Part shown: piece after piece, positions 54,975 through 64,000 of the stretch
Layout: each line of letters begins with the position of its first letter
Numbering within the stretch: position 1 is the first letter of the stretch
Assembly: GCF_014205225.1 (NCBI RefSeq)
Contig: NZ_JACHNB010000001.1
Span: 3,639,501 to 3,703,500 of the forward strand
Direction of reading: 5' to 3'
From: Actinoplanes octamycinicus
GTDB lineage: Bacteria; Actinomycetota; Actinomycetes; Mycobacteriales; Micromonosporaceae
Length of the DNA stretch: 64,000 nucleotides
Program-made: the position numbers and the translations under genes
Notes under the pieces: generated by a model
Told to the model about the DNA's origin: nothing
Seen by the model: only the letters and a program-made list of their open reading frames with translations
Databases searched by the model: none

Positions 54975-56084
54975 ATGATTCCTGCTAGTTTCCCGCTCAT
55001 CCTCGTCGCGGCGGTGTGCCTCGCGATCGGCCTGATCCGGGGGTCGAGCAGCCTTCTCATAGCGTCGATCGTGGCCAGCCTGCTGGCCGCGGTCGCCCTC
55101 GTCATCGGCTTGCGGCACAACGCCACGACGCGCCGCGCCACCGGGCCGGACCCCACCGGGTCGCCGGACGACGCCGTGCCCGCCGGGCCGCCGCCGCGCC
55201 GCACCGCCGCGCCTGACGCCCACGATTCTGCCCCGGCCGGCGCCGCGTTCGCAGCCGATTCCGGGTACCCCGGCGACACGCCCCGCGCCGCCGGCGGCCC
55301 CTTCGCCGCCGAGCCTCCCGGCCCCGCCGGGCCCGCTGAGTTCTCCGCCGCCGGGCGTGCCGAGTCCTCCGCCGCCGGGCGTGCCGAGTCGTCCGCGGCC
55401 GGGCGTGCCGAATCGTCCGCCGCCGGGTCCTCGCCCGCCGAGTCCTCCGCCGGGGCGGGCCGGACCGACCCGATCGGCTTCCCCGCCGCCGACGCTGATC
55501 CGGTATACGCGGATCGCCCCTCGGCGGATCAAGGCGACACTGTCGATCTTCCGCGAGCCACCGATTCGCCCTCCGGCGCACCTGCCGCGGGAACACACCT
55601 GCCGGACGAAACGCCCGCCGCCGCGGACTACCACGCCGCCTCCTCCACGATCGGCGCGGCGCGCGGCTCGGACGCCGACGACCAGTCCTGGCGCCGCCCG
55701 CCCGCCACCCCGGAGCCGCCCGTCGCGAACGAGGCCCCCGGCGTGGCCGAGCGGAGCTTCCCCGCGCAGGCCTCCGGTCCCGCCGATCCCGGTCCGGACC
55801 CGGCCGCGCTGGGCGACGAGTTCGGCGAACCGGACGCCGACGACCCGGACGACGAGCCGCTGCCCCAGTCGGTCCGCCCCACCGACGCGGTCCAGGTGGC
55901 CCGCCTCGACACCGACGTGCTGGTGGTCGACGGCCGCCCGCGCTACCACATGGCGGACTGCCCGCACCTGGTCGGCCGCCTGACCGAGCCGCTCCCGGCC
56001 GCCGAGGCGGTCGAGCTGGGCTTCAGCCCGTGCGGCCTGTGCCGGCCGGTCGACCGCCTGCTCGGCGCCAACGCCCACCGCTGA
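54975..56084 (+). CDS. Membrane protein with low-complexity linker and conserved Cys/His C-terminal domain
   Basis: A 369-residue protein, 32 bp after divIVA. Two hydrophobic helices occupy residues 6-45. A Pro/Ala/Asp-rich linker of about 250 residues contains 8-residue GRAESSAA repeats. The last 60 residues are conserved in character: VVDGRPRYHMADCPHLVGR, then ELGFSPCGLCRP, so His325, Cys329, Cys353 and Cys356 could bind a metal. The domain recalls the YHxxxC...PCxxC pattern of small zinc-binding modules. Position next to divIVA suggests an envelope or polar-growth function, but none is known to me. Confidence 0.75.
   Translation: MIPASFPLILVAAVCLAIGLIRGSSSLLIASIVASLLAAVALVIGLRHNATTRRATGPDPTGSPDDAVPAGPPPRRTAAPDAHDSAPAGAAFAADSGYPGDTPRAAGGPFAAEPPGPAGPAEFSAAGRAESSAAGRAESSAAGRAESSAAGSSPAESSAGAGRTDPIGFPAADADPVYADRPSADQGDTVDLPRATDSPSGAPAAGTHLPDETPAAADYHAASSTIGAARGSDADDQSWRRPPATPEPPVANEAPGVAERSFPAQASGPADPGPDPAALGDEFGEPDADDPDDEPLPQSVRPTDAVQVARLDTDVLVVDGRPRYHMADCPHLVGRLTEPLPAAEAVELGFSPCGLCRPVDRLLGANAHR
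55351..55422 (+). repeat. 24-bp in-frame tandem repeat
   Basis: Three units starting at 55351, 55375 and 55399 (CCGGGCGTGCCGAGTCCTCC-like) encode GRAESSAA. They lie in the disordered linker of the 54975-56084 protein. Confidence 0.88.
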
Positions 56085-56275
56085 CCGACCTGCCCGGCTA
56101 GCCCACCGCTGACCGGCGTTCCTGGCCCGCCTGGCCTGCTCACCGCTGGCCGGCGTCCCCGGGCTGCCCGGCGCTGACCGGCGTTCCCGGCCTGACCGGC
56201 GTTCCCGGCCTGACCGGCGTTCCTGGCCTGCCCGGCCTTCCCTGCCTTCCCTGCCTTCCCGGCCGCGTCCGTAAC
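56085..56275. repeat. Short degenerate repeats of about 18 bp (GACCGGCGTTCCCGGCCT)
   Basis: The unit occurs in near-perfect copies from 56174 to 56230 and in diverged forms from 56100. CTTCCCTGC triplets follow. The region follows the membrane-protein gene and holds no visible coding sequence. Confidence 0.75.
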
Positions 56276-56439
56276 CCCGCCGGTCCGTGTCCCGGCGCAT
56301 GGCGCCGTTTTCCACATGCTGGTTCTGTCCACAGCCTGCTCGGCGTCTTCCGCGGTTCCCGGCCACACTGATCTGCGGGGGCTCCCCCTGGGAGGGCGGG
56401 CAATGGGCGCGTGCGGGCGCTTGCGATGCGTTCCGGATG

Positions 56440-56715
56440 AGGTTCGGTGGGCTGCCGGCATGTGCTGCTGATGGGGCGGCAGGTCAGGTGGGCGGCATGC
56501 GCCCCGACTGGGGTGGGTCGGGCCGGCGGCGTGTGTTGCGGATGGAGCTGCGGGTCCGGTGGGCGGCGTGCGCCTCGATTGGGGTGGGTCGGACCGGCGG
56601 CGTGTATTGCTGATGGGGCGGGTCGGGTGGGCGGCGTGCGCTTCGATTGGGGTGGGTCGGGCCGGCGGCATGTGCTGCTGATGGGACGCGACGGCATGCG
56701 CCCCCGATCGGGCCG
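56440..56715. repeat. Diverged tandem repeats of about 60-71 bp
   Basis: Copies containing GGGGTGGGTCGGGCCGGCGG start near 56506, 56577 and 56645, with a shorter one near 56446. Open frames on the minus strand across this stretch are repeat artefacts. No gene is called between 56085 and 56739. Confidence 0.75.
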
Positions 56716-56739
56716 CAGGGCGGACGGCAGAATGACGGG

Positions 56740-57045
56740 ATGGGGAAGCGGGAGGTGCCGCCCGGGTTCTCGGTGCCGGTGCGGGTTCGGCCCGGGGCCG
56801 GCCGGACCAGGGTGGGCGGGCGTTATGCCGGGCCGCACGGGCCGGCGCTGATCATCGCGGTCGGTGCGCCGGCGGTGGACGGCAGGGCCACCGAGGCGGT
56901 CCGGCGGGCGCTGGCTGACGCGCTCGGGGTGCGGGCGGCCGAGGTGACGCTCCGGCTCGGCGCGACCAGCCGCGACAAGGTCTTCACCGTCGACGCCGAC
57001 GCCGGCGACCTGGCGTCCCGGCTGGCGGGCCTGCTGGACGGCTGA
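56740..57045 (+). CDS. DUF167 (YggU-type) family protein
   Basis: A 101-residue protein; ATG 56740 (MGKREVPPGFSVPVRVRPGAGRTRVGG) matches the family N-terminus. The core pattern is ATEAVRRALADALGVRAAEVTLRLGATSRDK and VDADAGDLASRLAGLL. The role is unknown. The ribosome site is weak. Its presence completes yggS, yggT and yggU homologues within 5 kb, as in many bacteria. Confidence 0.85.
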   Translation: MGKREVPPGFSVPVRVRPGAGRTRVGGRYAGPHGPALIIAVGAPAVDGRATEAVRRALADALGVRAAEVTLRLGATSRDKVFTVDADAGDLASRLAGLLDG

Positions 57046-57539
57046 TCAGCGGGCCGACGCGTGACCGCCGCCGCGGTGGGTAGGCAGGGACGCGGGAGCC
57101 TGGCGTGGAGTGACAACCGGTGATGCGGGAGTGACTCGGGGTGTATCGTCGTGTATCCGACGGGCGGGCGGCATGTTCGTGCCGGTTTGTCGGGTGCGGC
57201 GGGGCCGGCAGGTTGTCGGGGCATCTCACGTTCCGTATTCTTGCCACCCTCCGGAGTGCGCGGCGTTTGTCCAGCCGCGCCATTTCTGCAGGTGGGGAAG
57301 ATCTGCGGCGGCGGCCGGCGGGAGCGGCGGCCACGCCCGCCGAGCGTGCCGGCTCGCGCGGCAGCCCGGGACCACGACGGGCTCGGGCGGCACGGTGGCG
57401 GGCTCGCCGGAGCACCCCGGGTGGGAGCGTGGGAGAGCAGACCGCGCGGGGGAAGACAGGAGGGATCGGGCGGCCTCGGGGCCGGACGGTCTCTCAGGGA
57501 CCGCTGATCGCCGCGCCGGGCGCGGCCGAGGGAGCGATG
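57046..57539 (+). other. Spacer before the DksA-type gene
   Basis: No convincing gene. A direct repeat GTGTATC at 57141 and 57151 (10-bp period) and two TTGTCGGG copies near 57187 and 57212 are visible. The frame of the downstream gene stays open from 57141, but this part does not resemble the family, so it is treated as promoter and leader. Confidence 0.4.
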
Positions 57540-57962
57540 ATGGCCAAGGCAACCGACATCCGTCCCGGGGCAGGCGGTGGGGCCGCCTCCGAGCGGTCCC
57601 GCACCACGGCGGAGACCGCCGAGATCCGGGAAGCTCTGGTGGCGCGGCTCAACGAGCTGCAGGCCGAGTACGATCAGGCGCTCAGTGCGATCACCGAGCT
57701 CTCACGCGAGCGGCTCGCCGACTCGGCCGGGGACGACCAGGCCGACACCGGCACCAAGACGTTCGAGCGGGAGCAGGAGATCACGCTGGCCAACAACCTG
57801 CTCGAGCGGATCACACAGGTGGAGCGTGCCATCGATCGGCTCGGACAGGGCAACTACGGTTGGTGCGAGAAGTGCGGTAACCAGATCCCGGTGGAGCGTC
57901 TGGCCGCCTTCCCGTCCGCGACTCTCTGTGTCTCTTGCAAGCAACTGGAGGAAAGACGCTGA
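57540..57962 (+). CDS. TraR/DksA-type zinc-finger protein
   Basis: A 140-residue protein starting at ATG 57540 (57537 also possible) after GAGGGA. The first half is helical (AEIREALVARLNELQAEYDQAL). QADTGTKTFEREQEITLANNLLERI follows. The C-terminal C4 zinc finger is WCEKCGNQIPVERL with LCVSCKQLEER. Such proteins bind the RNA polymerase secondary channel and adjust transcription during stress; actinobacterial versions beside lspA are common. Its stop overlaps the probable CTG start of lspA. Confidence 0.9.
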   Translation: MAKATDIRPGAGGGAASERSRTTAETAEIREALVARLNELQAEYDQALSAITELSRERLADSAGDDQADTGTKTFEREQEITLANNLLERITQVERAIDRLGQGNYGWCEKCGNQIPVERLAAFPSATLCVSCKQLEERR

Positions 57963-58534
57963 ACGCCGACAAGGCCTCCCGCTTCACCCCGCGCGCCGTC
58001 GCGGTGCTGGGCGCCACCGCACTGGTCGCGGTGGCGCTCGACCAGTGGGTGAAGCACCTCTCCACCGAGAACCTCGACCCGGACGAGCCGGTCAGGATCC
58101 TCGGTGGCTTGATCTATCTGTCGCTGCTGCGCAACAGCGGGGCGGCGTTCAGCTTCGGCAGCGCGTACACCTGGATCTTCCCGGTGATCACGCTGGTGGT
58201 GATCGGCTGGATCGGCTGGATGGCGACGAGGCTGCGCTCGGTGCCCTGGGCGGTGGCGCTCGGCCTGGTGCTCGGCGGCGCGCTGGGTAACCTGGCCGAT
58301 CGGCTGTTCCGGGCGCCCGGCCCGTTCCGCGGCCACGTGGTCGACATGATCAGCGCGTTCGCGCCGGGCGGTGACGTGTTCGCGGTGTTCAACATCGCGG
58401 ACAGCTGCCTGACCGTGGGGGTCTGCCTCGCGGTGATCCTGGAGCTGACCGGGCGGCAGCGGGACGGCAGCCGGTTGAAGGGCAAGACCGACGAGAAGGC
58501 GGAGAGCGCCGCCGGGACCGAGGAGACGGCATGA
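57959..58534 (+). CDS. lspA: Lipoprotein signal peptidase LspA, probable CTG start
   Basis: A 191-residue membrane protease of 4-5 helices that removes signal peptides from prolipoproteins. Catalytic regions are visible: [32 protein letters not shown] and HVVDMI...[14 protein letters not shown], with the two Asp in GNLADR and NIADS. The best start is CTG 57959, which overlaps the DksA-type stop as CTGA and has a perfect GGAGG seven bases upstream. The alternative TTG 57935 lies inside the upstream gene without a ribosome site. The rluA-type gene overlaps its end by ATGA. Confidence 0.94.
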   Translation: MNADKASRFTPRAVAVLGATALVAVALDQWVKHLSTENLDPDEPVRILGGLIYLSLLRNSGAAFSFGSAYTWIFPVITLVVIGWIGWMATRLRSVPWAVALGLVLGGALGNLADRLFRAPGPFRGHVVDMISAFAPGGDVFAVFNIADSCLTVGVCLAVILELTGRQRDGSRLKGKTDEKAESAAGTEETA

Positions 58535-59460
58535 GCGGCACGCGTTCTCTTCCGGTGCCGGACGGGCTCGACGGGATGCGCCTGGACCAGGCGGTCTCCC
58601 GGTTGTTCGGGCTGTCCCGGACGGCCGCGGCCACCCTGGTCGAGGCCGGCGACGCGCTGGTCGACGGCATTCCCCGGCCGAAATCGGACAAGGTCGCGGC
58701 GGGTTCCTGGCTCGAGGTGACCCTGCCGCCGCCGGTGACCGCGGCCCCGCTGGTGGCCGAGCCGGTGCACGGCATGTCGGTGATCTACAGCGACGACGAC
58801 ATCGTGGTGGTGGACAAGCCGGTCGGCGTGGCCGCCCACCCGAGTCCCGGCTGGACCGGGCCGACCGTGGTCAGCGGGCTCGCCGCGATGGGGCAGAACG
58901 TGGCCACCAGCGGCGCCGCCGAGCGGCAGGGCATCGTGCACCGCCTCGACGTGGGCACCACCGGCCTGATGGTGGTGGCCAAGTCGGAGATGGCCTACAG
59001 CGTGCTGAAGCGGGCCTTCAAGGAGCGCGAGGTGGAGAAGCGCTACCACGCCGTGGTGCAGGGCCACCTGGATCCGCTGCGCGGCACCGTCGACGCGCCG
59101 ATCGACCGGCACCCGACGGCCGACTACAAGTTCGCGGTGATGTCCGGCGGCAAGCCGAGCGTCACCCACTACGACACGCTGGAGGCGTTCCGCGCCGCCA
59201 GCCTGGTCGACGTGCGGCTGGAGACCGGGCGCACCCACCAGATCCGGGTGCACTTCTCGGCGCTGCGGCACCCCTGCGTCGGCGACCTCACCTATGGCGC
59301 GGATCCCACCCTGGCGGCCCGGCTGAAGCTGAACCGGCAGTGGCTGCACGCCCGGGAGCTGGCCTTCCTGCACCCGCGGACGCACGATGAGGTGCGGTTC
59401 GTCAGCGACTACCCGGATGACCTCACCTACGCGCTGGACGTCCTGCAGGACGCCGGCTGA
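58531..59460 (+). CDS. rluD: RluA/RluD-family 23S rRNA pseudouridine synthase
   Basis: A 309-residue protein. An N-terminal S4 RNA-binding domain ([32 protein letters not shown]) precedes the synthase domain with [20 protein letters not shown] and the catalytic Asp in [43 protein letters not shown] is the family's late motif. The gene order lspA-rluD is common. The exact target uridines are inferred from RluD. Confidence 0.93.
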   Translation: MSGTRSLPVPDGLDGMRLDQAVSRLFGLSRTAAATLVEAGDALVDGIPRPKSDKVAAGSWLEVTLPPPVTAAPLVAEPVHGMSVIYSDDDIVVVDKPVGVAAHPSPGWTGPTVVSGLAAMGQNVATSGAAERQGIVHRLDVGTTGLMVVAKSEMAYSVLKRAFKEREVEKRYHAVVQGHLDPLRGTVDAPIDRHPTADYKFAVMSGGKPSVTHYDTLEAFRAASLVDVRLETGRTHQIRVHFSALRHPCVGDLTYGADPTLAARLKLNRQWLHARELAFLHPRTHDEVRFVSDYPDDLTYALDVLQDAG

Positions 59461-59482
59461 CCCTCACTCTGGAGTGATCACC

Positions 59483-60493
59483 GTGGGCCCCGCGCATCGG
59501 CTGCGAGCGGTCCTCGTCAGGTTCGGGGGCGGCTCCCTCCGGTTGCAGGTGATGACCGGAGTGGCGCTGGCCGCTACCGTCACGCTGGTCCTCGCCGTCG
59601 TCTGGGCCGGCCGCCCCGGTGGCCCGCCCGGCGAGGACCCGGGCGACGTGGTCCGGGTCGGGGTGGTCGAGGGCCAGTCGGTCGGCGGCTATCTGGCGTC
59701 GTCCCGGCGCGAGCTGGCCATGCTGACCGACCCGTCCGGGCCGGCCGTGGGGGAGACCTGGGCGCTGGTCAGCCTGGACGCGTACACGGCGTCCGGGCGG
59801 CTGCCGGCGATGCTGGCCGGGGTGGCGGTGGCGCAGGTGTACACCCGGGTGCCGCTGCCGGACGCGCGGACCCAGGTGTCGCTGATCCCGATCTACTCGA
59901 TGCCCGGCGACGTGACCGCCGGGATGCTCGACGCGGCCCTGGTCCGGGACCGGGAGCAGGCCGACTATCTGCGGCTGGAGCGGTCGCTGACCGGGGACGG
60001 GCGGCGCGCGGAACGGTTGCGGCTGACGTACGGGAACGCCGCCCGGACGGCGGCGCGGGAGGCGGCGGCGTACCGGGAAGGGTGTGCCTGTGTCTTCGCG
60101 GCCGTGGTCCGCGGCGCTCCGGTGACCCTGGACGACATCGCGTCCCGGCCCGGGGTCCGGGCGGTCGATCCGGCCCCGGAGGTGCGCAGCCTGGACCGCA
60201 CCGAGTTCCGGCCGCCGCTGCCGGAGGAGCGCGGCACGGTGACCGCCGAGCCGTCGCCGCAACCCGTGCCAACCCCGGTGCCGGGCGTTGCCTCGGCCTC
60301 CCCGGGACGGTTACCGTCGTCGATCGAGATCACTGTGACTTCCGCCTCAGCCGGCCCGGGTGGCTTCCCGGCGCCGGCCGTCGTCCGGTCGTCACCGGAG
60401 CTGCTTGCCGTACCCTCGGAGACGGAGGCGAGGACCGCTCGCGACCCATCCGGCGCGTCTTCCGGAGCATCCGGCGCCGAACCGGAGCGTTAG
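59483..60493 (+). CDS. Membrane-anchored protein of unknown function
   Basis: A 336-residue protein. GTG 59483 has GGAG eight bases upstream; GTG 59474 is an alternative. One transmembrane helix lies near residues 22-44 (LQVMTGVALAATVTLVLAVVWAG), with the rest outside. The external domain has VGGYLASSRRELAMLTDPSG, WALVSLDAYTASGRLPAML and a single Cys pair CAC in YREGCACVFAAVVRG. The last 90 residues are Pro/Ser-rich. I do not recognise the family. It sits between rluD and the ParA-like gene. Confidence 0.7.
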   Translation: MGPAHRLRAVLVRFGGGSLRLQVMTGVALAATVTLVLAVVWAGRPGGPPGEDPGDVVRVGVVEGQSVGGYLASSRRELAMLTDPSGPAVGETWALVSLDAYTASGRLPAMLAGVAVAQVYTRVPLPDARTQVSLIPIYSMPGDVTAGMLDAALVRDREQADYLRLERSLTGDGRRAERLRLTYGNAARTAAREAAAYREGCACVFAAVVRGAPVTLDDIASRPGVRAVDPAPEVRSLDRTEFRPPLPEERGTVTAEPSPQPVPTPVPGVASASPGRLPSSIEITVTSASAGPGGFPAPAVVRSSPELLAVPSETEARTARDPSGASSGASGAEPER

Positions 60494-60677
60494 TTTTTCC
60501 GTCTAACAGAACGTTCGGGTGGATGCACGTGCACGACCAGCGTGCCGCCATGTGATCAAGAACGACAGGGGGATGGGCGCACGGTCAGTGGCCCGAATAG
60601 GGTTCTCGTCCGTAGCCTGTCTTGGCGAGAACCCCTCGCCGGAGAACGACGTCGGGTAGGCGCAGAAAGGACAAGCC

Positions 60678-62087
60678 GTGGACGGGACCGAGACCGGCTG
60701 GGGCCGGCCTGCGGAGCCGGCCCCGCGCTGGCGGGCTCTGCTCGACCGTGCCCGGCATGGTCACCGCGCCGAGGAGCCCGCGGAGGAGCCGAAAGCGGAG
60801 CCCGCCGCGGTTCCCCAGCAGTGGGGCCAGCAGGCGCCGCCCACCCGCGGGGCGGCCCGCCCGGTGAACCCGCTGGACAACCGGGGTTATGACGGCCAGC
60901 GCCGGGCGCCCGAGCCGGAGGCCCGGCCGGAGCCACCGCGTCCGATGCCGCAACGCCCGATCAACCCGCTCGACCCGCGCTGGCAGGCCCGCCCGGAGCA
61001 GCAACAGCACAGTTTCTTCGAGCCGGCGCCGCGCTCGCCGCAGCCCGCTCCGCAGGCGCCACCGGTGCGCGGGGCGTACCCTCCGGCGCCCAGCTATCCG
61101 CCGCCCGCCCCGCAGCCCACCGCCTACCCGCCGCAGCCGGCCGCCTACCCGCAGGCCTACGCCCCGGCCCCGGCCGCCCCGCCGGCGGCCCCCCAGCCGG
61201 TGTCCCCACCACCCGCCCCGCCGGCTCCCTCGACGCCGGCGGGCGCACGGATCGAGTGGCGGCAGACCCGTCCGGACGACGGGACCGAGCGGGCGGTCGC
61301 GGTGATGCGGCGCAAGCTCGGGCAGCCCCGGGTGCTGGCGTTCGCCAACCCGAAGGGCGGGGTGCACAAGACCACCGCGACCGTGCTGGCCGCGGCCACC
61401 ATCGGCAGCGTGCGCGGCCGCGGCGTGCTCGCCTGGGACGACAACGAGCTGCGCGGCACGCTCGGCCTGCGGGCCGGCAGCGCCCGGCACGCCCGGACGA
61501 TCAAGCACCTGCTGGCCGACCTGATGCGGATCGAGAGCCTGCACGGCGACGCGCTGCTCCAGGAGCTGGACGCCTACCTGCGGCACGCCTCCGACGGGTC
61601 CTACGACGTGCTGGCCGGCGAGGAGAACCCGCGGTTCGCCCAGCGCCTGGACCAGGCCACCGTGCGCCGGGTGACCGATCTGCTGCGCCGTACCCATGAC
61701 GTGATCTGCGTGGACACCGGCAACAACGTGGAGAGCGTGAACTGGCAGACGGTCATGCGGATGGCCGACCAGCTGGTGATCACCACGGTGCCCCGGGAGG
61801 ACGCCGCGTTCACCGCGGACTGGATGCTCGACGTGCTCGAGGAGAGCGGGATGGGCGACATGGTGGCGAACGCCGTGACGTTGATCTCCTGCCCCTCGCC
61901 GGGCGCGCTGCCGCTGCTGGAGGACTTCAAGAAGCACTTCGCGACGCGGACCCGCGCGGTCGCCGTGGTGCCCTACGATCCGGCGCTCGAGGTGGGTTCC
62001 TCGATCGAGTACGCGGACCTGCAACCGGAGACCCGGCAGGCATGGTTGCGAGCCGCGTCGACGATGTTGGAGCCGTTCGCCGAGTAG
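60678..62087 (+). CDS. MinD/ParA-like ATPase with Pro-rich N-terminus and altered P-loop
   Basis: A 469-residue protein starting at GTG 60678 after AAAGGACAAG. Residues 30-190 are Pro/Ala/Gln-rich. The ATPase domain begins with [26 protein letters not shown]: the P-loop reads K226-G-G-V-H230-K231-T, where most ParA proteins have Gly at the His position. [15 protein letters not shown] corresponds to the switch/Walker A' region and [14 protein letters not shown] to Walker B. Similar deviant ATPases occur near type VII secretion and chromosome genes in actinobacteria, but no ESX gene is in the window. Localisation or secretion roles are possible. Confidence 0.83.
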   Translation: MDGTETGWGRPAEPAPRWRALLDRARHGHRAEEPAEEPKAEPAAVPQQWGQQAPPTRGAARPVNPLDNRGYDGQRRAPEPEARPEPPRPMPQRPINPLDPRWQARPEQQQHSFFEPAPRSPQPAPQAPPVRGAYPPAPSYPPPAPQPTAYPPQPAAYPQAYAPAPAAPPAAPQPVSPPPAPPAPSTPAGARIEWRQTRPDDGTERAVAVMRRKLGQPRVLAFANPKGGVHKTTATVLAAATIGSVRGRGVLAWDDNELRGTLGLRAGSARHARTIKHLLADLMRIESLHGDALLQELDAYLRHASDGSYDVLAGEENPRFAQRLDQATVRRVTDLLRRTHDVICVDTGNNVESVNWQTVMRMADQLVITTVPREDAAFTADWMLDVLEESGMGDMVANAVTLISCPSPGALPLLEDFKKHFATRTRAVAVVPYDPALEVGSSIEYADLQPETRQAWLRAASTMLEPFAE

Positions 62088-62127
62088 TACGCTTCCGGGG
62101 CGCTGCCAGACGAAGAGGGGGTCCCGG

Positions 62128-64000
62128 GTGTCCGACTCGTTCGTGCATCTGCACGTTCACACCGAGTATTCGATGCTCGACGGAGCGGCCCGGGTCAAGG
62201 AACTCATCGGTGAGGCCAAGCGGCTCGGGATGCCGGCCGCCGCGATCACCGACCACGGCAACATGCACGGCGCCTACGAGATGTACAAGCAGTCCAAGGA
62301 CGCCGGCATCACCCCGCTGATCGGCGTCGAGGCCTACGTCGCGCCGGACTCGCGGCTGAACAAGAGCCGGGTCAAGTGGGGCCGCCCGGAGCAGAAGGGC
62401 GACGACGTCTCCGGTAACGGTGCGTACACCCACATGACCATGTGGGCGCGCAACGCGGTCGGTCTGAAGAACCTCTTCCGGCTCAACTCGCGGGCCTCGA
62501 TCGAGGGCCAGCTCGGCAAGTACCCGCGGATGGACTTCGACATCATCGCGGAGCACGCCGAGGGCATCATGGGCACCACCGGCTGCCCGTCCGGGGCGGT
62601 GCAGACCCGGCTGCGGCTGGGCCAGTTCGACGAGGCGCTCAAGTCGGCCGCGATGTACCAGGAGGCGCTCGGGAAGGACTACTACTTCCTCGAGATCATG
62701 GACCACGGCCTGGACATCGAGAAGCGGGTCCGGGACGGCCTGCTGGAGATCGGCCGGAAACTGAACATCCCGCCGCTGGTCACCAACGACTCGCACTACA
62801 CCTACGAGGCGCAGGCCGAGGCGCACGACGTGCTGCTCTGCGTGCAGACCGGCAGCAACATCGCCGACCCGAACCGGTTCCGGTTCGACGGCAACGGCTA
62901 CTTCGTCAAGTCGGCCGACCAGATGCGCGCCGTCGACTCCTCCGAGGCCTGGCAGGAGGGCTGCCGCAACACGTTGCTGGTGGCCGAGAAGGTGGACATC
63001 GACGGGATGTTCACGTTCAAGAACCTGATGCCCCGGTTCCCGATCCCGGACGGCTTCTCCGAGGAGGAGTACTTCCGGCACGTCGCCTTCGAGGGCCTGC
63101 GCAAGCGGTTCCCGGACGGCATCCCCGACTCGCACGTCCAGCAGGCGGAGTACGAGCTGGGCGTGATCATCCAGATGGGCTTCCCGGCGTACTTCCTGGT
63201 GGTCGCGGACTTCATCCAGTGGGCGAAGAACAACGGCATCGCGGTCGGCCCGGGCCGTGGCTCCGCGGCGGGTTCGCTGATCGCGTACGCGATGGGCATC
63301 ACCGACCTGGACCCGCTGCCGCACGGCCTGATCTTCGAGCGGTTCCTCAACCCGGAGCGCGTCTCGATGCCGGATGTCGACATCGACTTCGACGAGCGCC
63401 GGCGCGGCGAGGTGATCCGCTACGTGACCGAGCGGTGGGGCGAGGACAAGGTCGCTCAGATCGCCACGTTCGGCACGATCAAGGCGAAGGCCGCGATCAA
63501 GGACTCGGCCCGGGTGCTGGGGTACCCGTTCGCGGTCGGCGACCGGATCACCAAGGCGATGCCGCCGGACGTGATGGGCAAGGGCATCCCGCTCGAGGGC
63601 ATCTTCGACAAGGAGCACAAGCGGTACAACGAGGCCGGGGAGATCCGCTCGCTCTACGAGACGGACCCGGACGTCAAGAAGGTGATCGACACCGCGCGCG
63701 GCATCGAGGGCCTGATCCGGCAGACCGGGGTGCACGCGGCCGGCGTGATCATGTCCGCCGAGCCGATCATCGATCACATCCCGCTGATGCGCCGGGCCAG
63801 CGACGGCGTCATCATCACGCAGTTCGACTACCCCACCTGTGAGGGTCTCGGCCTGCTGAAGATGGACTTCCTGGGCCTGCGGAACCTGACGATCATCGAC
63901 GACGCGAACAAGAACATCGAGCTCAACCACGGCAAACCGCTCGACCTGCTGGCGCTGCCGCTGGACGACAAGGGCGCGTACGAGTTGCTCGCCCGGGGTG
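62128..64000 (+). CDS. dnaE: Replicative DNA polymerase III alpha subunit DnaE (5' part; continues past the window)
   Basis: The first 624 residues of the C-family polymerase. GTG 62128 ([23 protein letters not shown]) follows GAAGAGGGGG. The PHP domain opens the protein. The catalytic motif is [21 protein letters not shown], preceded by [47 protein letters not shown] follows, and the frame is open at the window end. It is a second, distinct DnaE besides DnaE2, and is the essential replicase. Confidence 0.97.
   Translation, partial: MSDSFVHLHVHTEYSMLDGAARVKELIGEAKRLGMPAAAITDHGNMHGAYEMYKQSKDAGITPLIGVEAYVAPDSRLNKSRVKWGRPEQKGDDVSGNGAYTHMTMWARNAVGLKNLFRLNSRASIEGQLGKYPRMDFDIIAEHAEGIMGTTGCPSGAVQTRLRLGQFDEALKSAAMYQEALGKDYYFLEIMDHGLDIEKRVRDGLLEIGRKLNIPPLVTNDSHYTYEAQAEAHDVLLCVQTGSNIADPNRFRFDGNGYFVKSADQMRAVDSSEAWQEGCRNTLLVAEKVDIDGMFTFKNLMPRFPIPDGFSEEEYFRHVAFEGLRKRFPDGIPDSHVQQAEYELGVIIQMGFPAYFLVVADFIQWAKNNGIAVGPGRGSAAGSLIAYAMGITDLDPLPHGLIFERFLNPERVSMPDVDIDFDERRRGEVIRYVTERWGEDKVAQIATFGTIKAKAAIKDSARVLGYPFAVGDRITKAMPPDVMGKGIPLEGIFDKEHKRYNEAGEIRSLYETDPDVKKVIDTARGIEGLIRQTGVHAAGVIMSAEPIIDHIPLMRRASDGVIITQFDYPTCEGLGLLKMDFLGLRNLTIIDDANKNIELNHGKPLDLLALPLDDKGAYELLARG

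Noticed and set aside
56140-56838. Minus-strand Pro/His-rich ORFs over the 56-kb repeats
   Set aside because: They follow the 60-71-bp repeat and have no start signal or domain.

Overview
The window is a stretch of a high-GC actinobacterial chromosome. It is almost certainly from the family Micromonosporaceae, with an Actinoplanes/Micromonospora-like genome most probable. The reasons are the base composition with frequent GTG starts, a division/cell-wall (dcw) cluster with sepF, yggT and divIVA/wag31 but no ftsA, the imuA-imuB-dnaE2 mutasome, a TgpA/DUF58/MoxR operon, and a CruF/CruG/CrtD-type carotenoid set like the sioxanthin pathway of Salinispora. The species cannot be fixed from sequence alone. 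No tRNA, rRNA, insertion sequence, prophage or CRISPR array was seen.

Layout: (1) 1-5.9 kb: the tail of a VWA-domain protein, then a minus-strand carotenoid-tailoring operon (SDR, CrtA-like oxygenase, GNAT, CruF, CruG-like glycosyltransferase, CrtI/CrtD-family desaturase). (2) 6-10.2 kb: an APC permease and a divergent MFS/ArsR-type regulator pair. (3) 10.2-18.4 kb: the SOS mutasome (SAV_6107-type HEPN protein, ImuA, ImuB, DnaE2) behind a promoter region with both a PafBC-type motif and a LexA box. (4) 18.5-21.5 kb: a subtilisin inhibitor, a methyltransferase/phosphodiesterase pair and a DUF3040 protein. (5) 21.8-26.6 kb: the minus-strand MoxR-DUF58-transglutaminase operon. (6) 26.8-29.8 kb: leuS behind what looks like a leucine leader-peptide attenuator. 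(7) 29.9-32.8 kb: a minisatellite-rich stretch with a nucleotidyltransferase and a VTT membrane protein. (8) 32.8-36.2 kb: MurT/GatD and an NlpC/P60 hydrolase controlled by a clear c-di-AMP riboswitch. (9) 36.7-54.9 kb: the dcw cluster mraZ-rsmH-ftsL-ftsI-murE-murF-mraY-ftsW-murG-murC-ftsQ-ftsZ-yggS-sepF-yggT-divIVA, with no murD at its usual place between mraY and ftsW. (10) 55-64 kb: a membrane protein with a Cys/His tail, repeats, DUF167, a DksA-type protein, lspA, an RluA-family pseudouridine synthase, an unknown anchored protein, a ParA-like ATPase with an altered P-loop, and the 5' part of replicative dnaE.

Functionally, the core is peptidoglycan synthesis and division: precursor synthesis (MurE, MurF, MraY, MurG, MurC), amidation (MurT/GatD), septal polymerisation (FtsW/FtsI/FtsL/FtsQ), Z-ring (FtsZ/SepF), polar growth (DivIVA) and remodelling (NlpC/P60 under c-di-AMP control). 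The most interesting regulatory signals are the leuS attenuator, the dual damage-responsive promoter of the mutasome, the c-di-AMP riboswitch and the MraZ box array. The most interesting gene-content points are the missing murD, the CrtA-like gene in a CruF/CruG operon, and probable CTG starts for lspA and yggS. Tandem repeats of 15-70 bp occur repeatedly, both between genes and inside imuA, imuB and the 55-kb membrane-protein gene.
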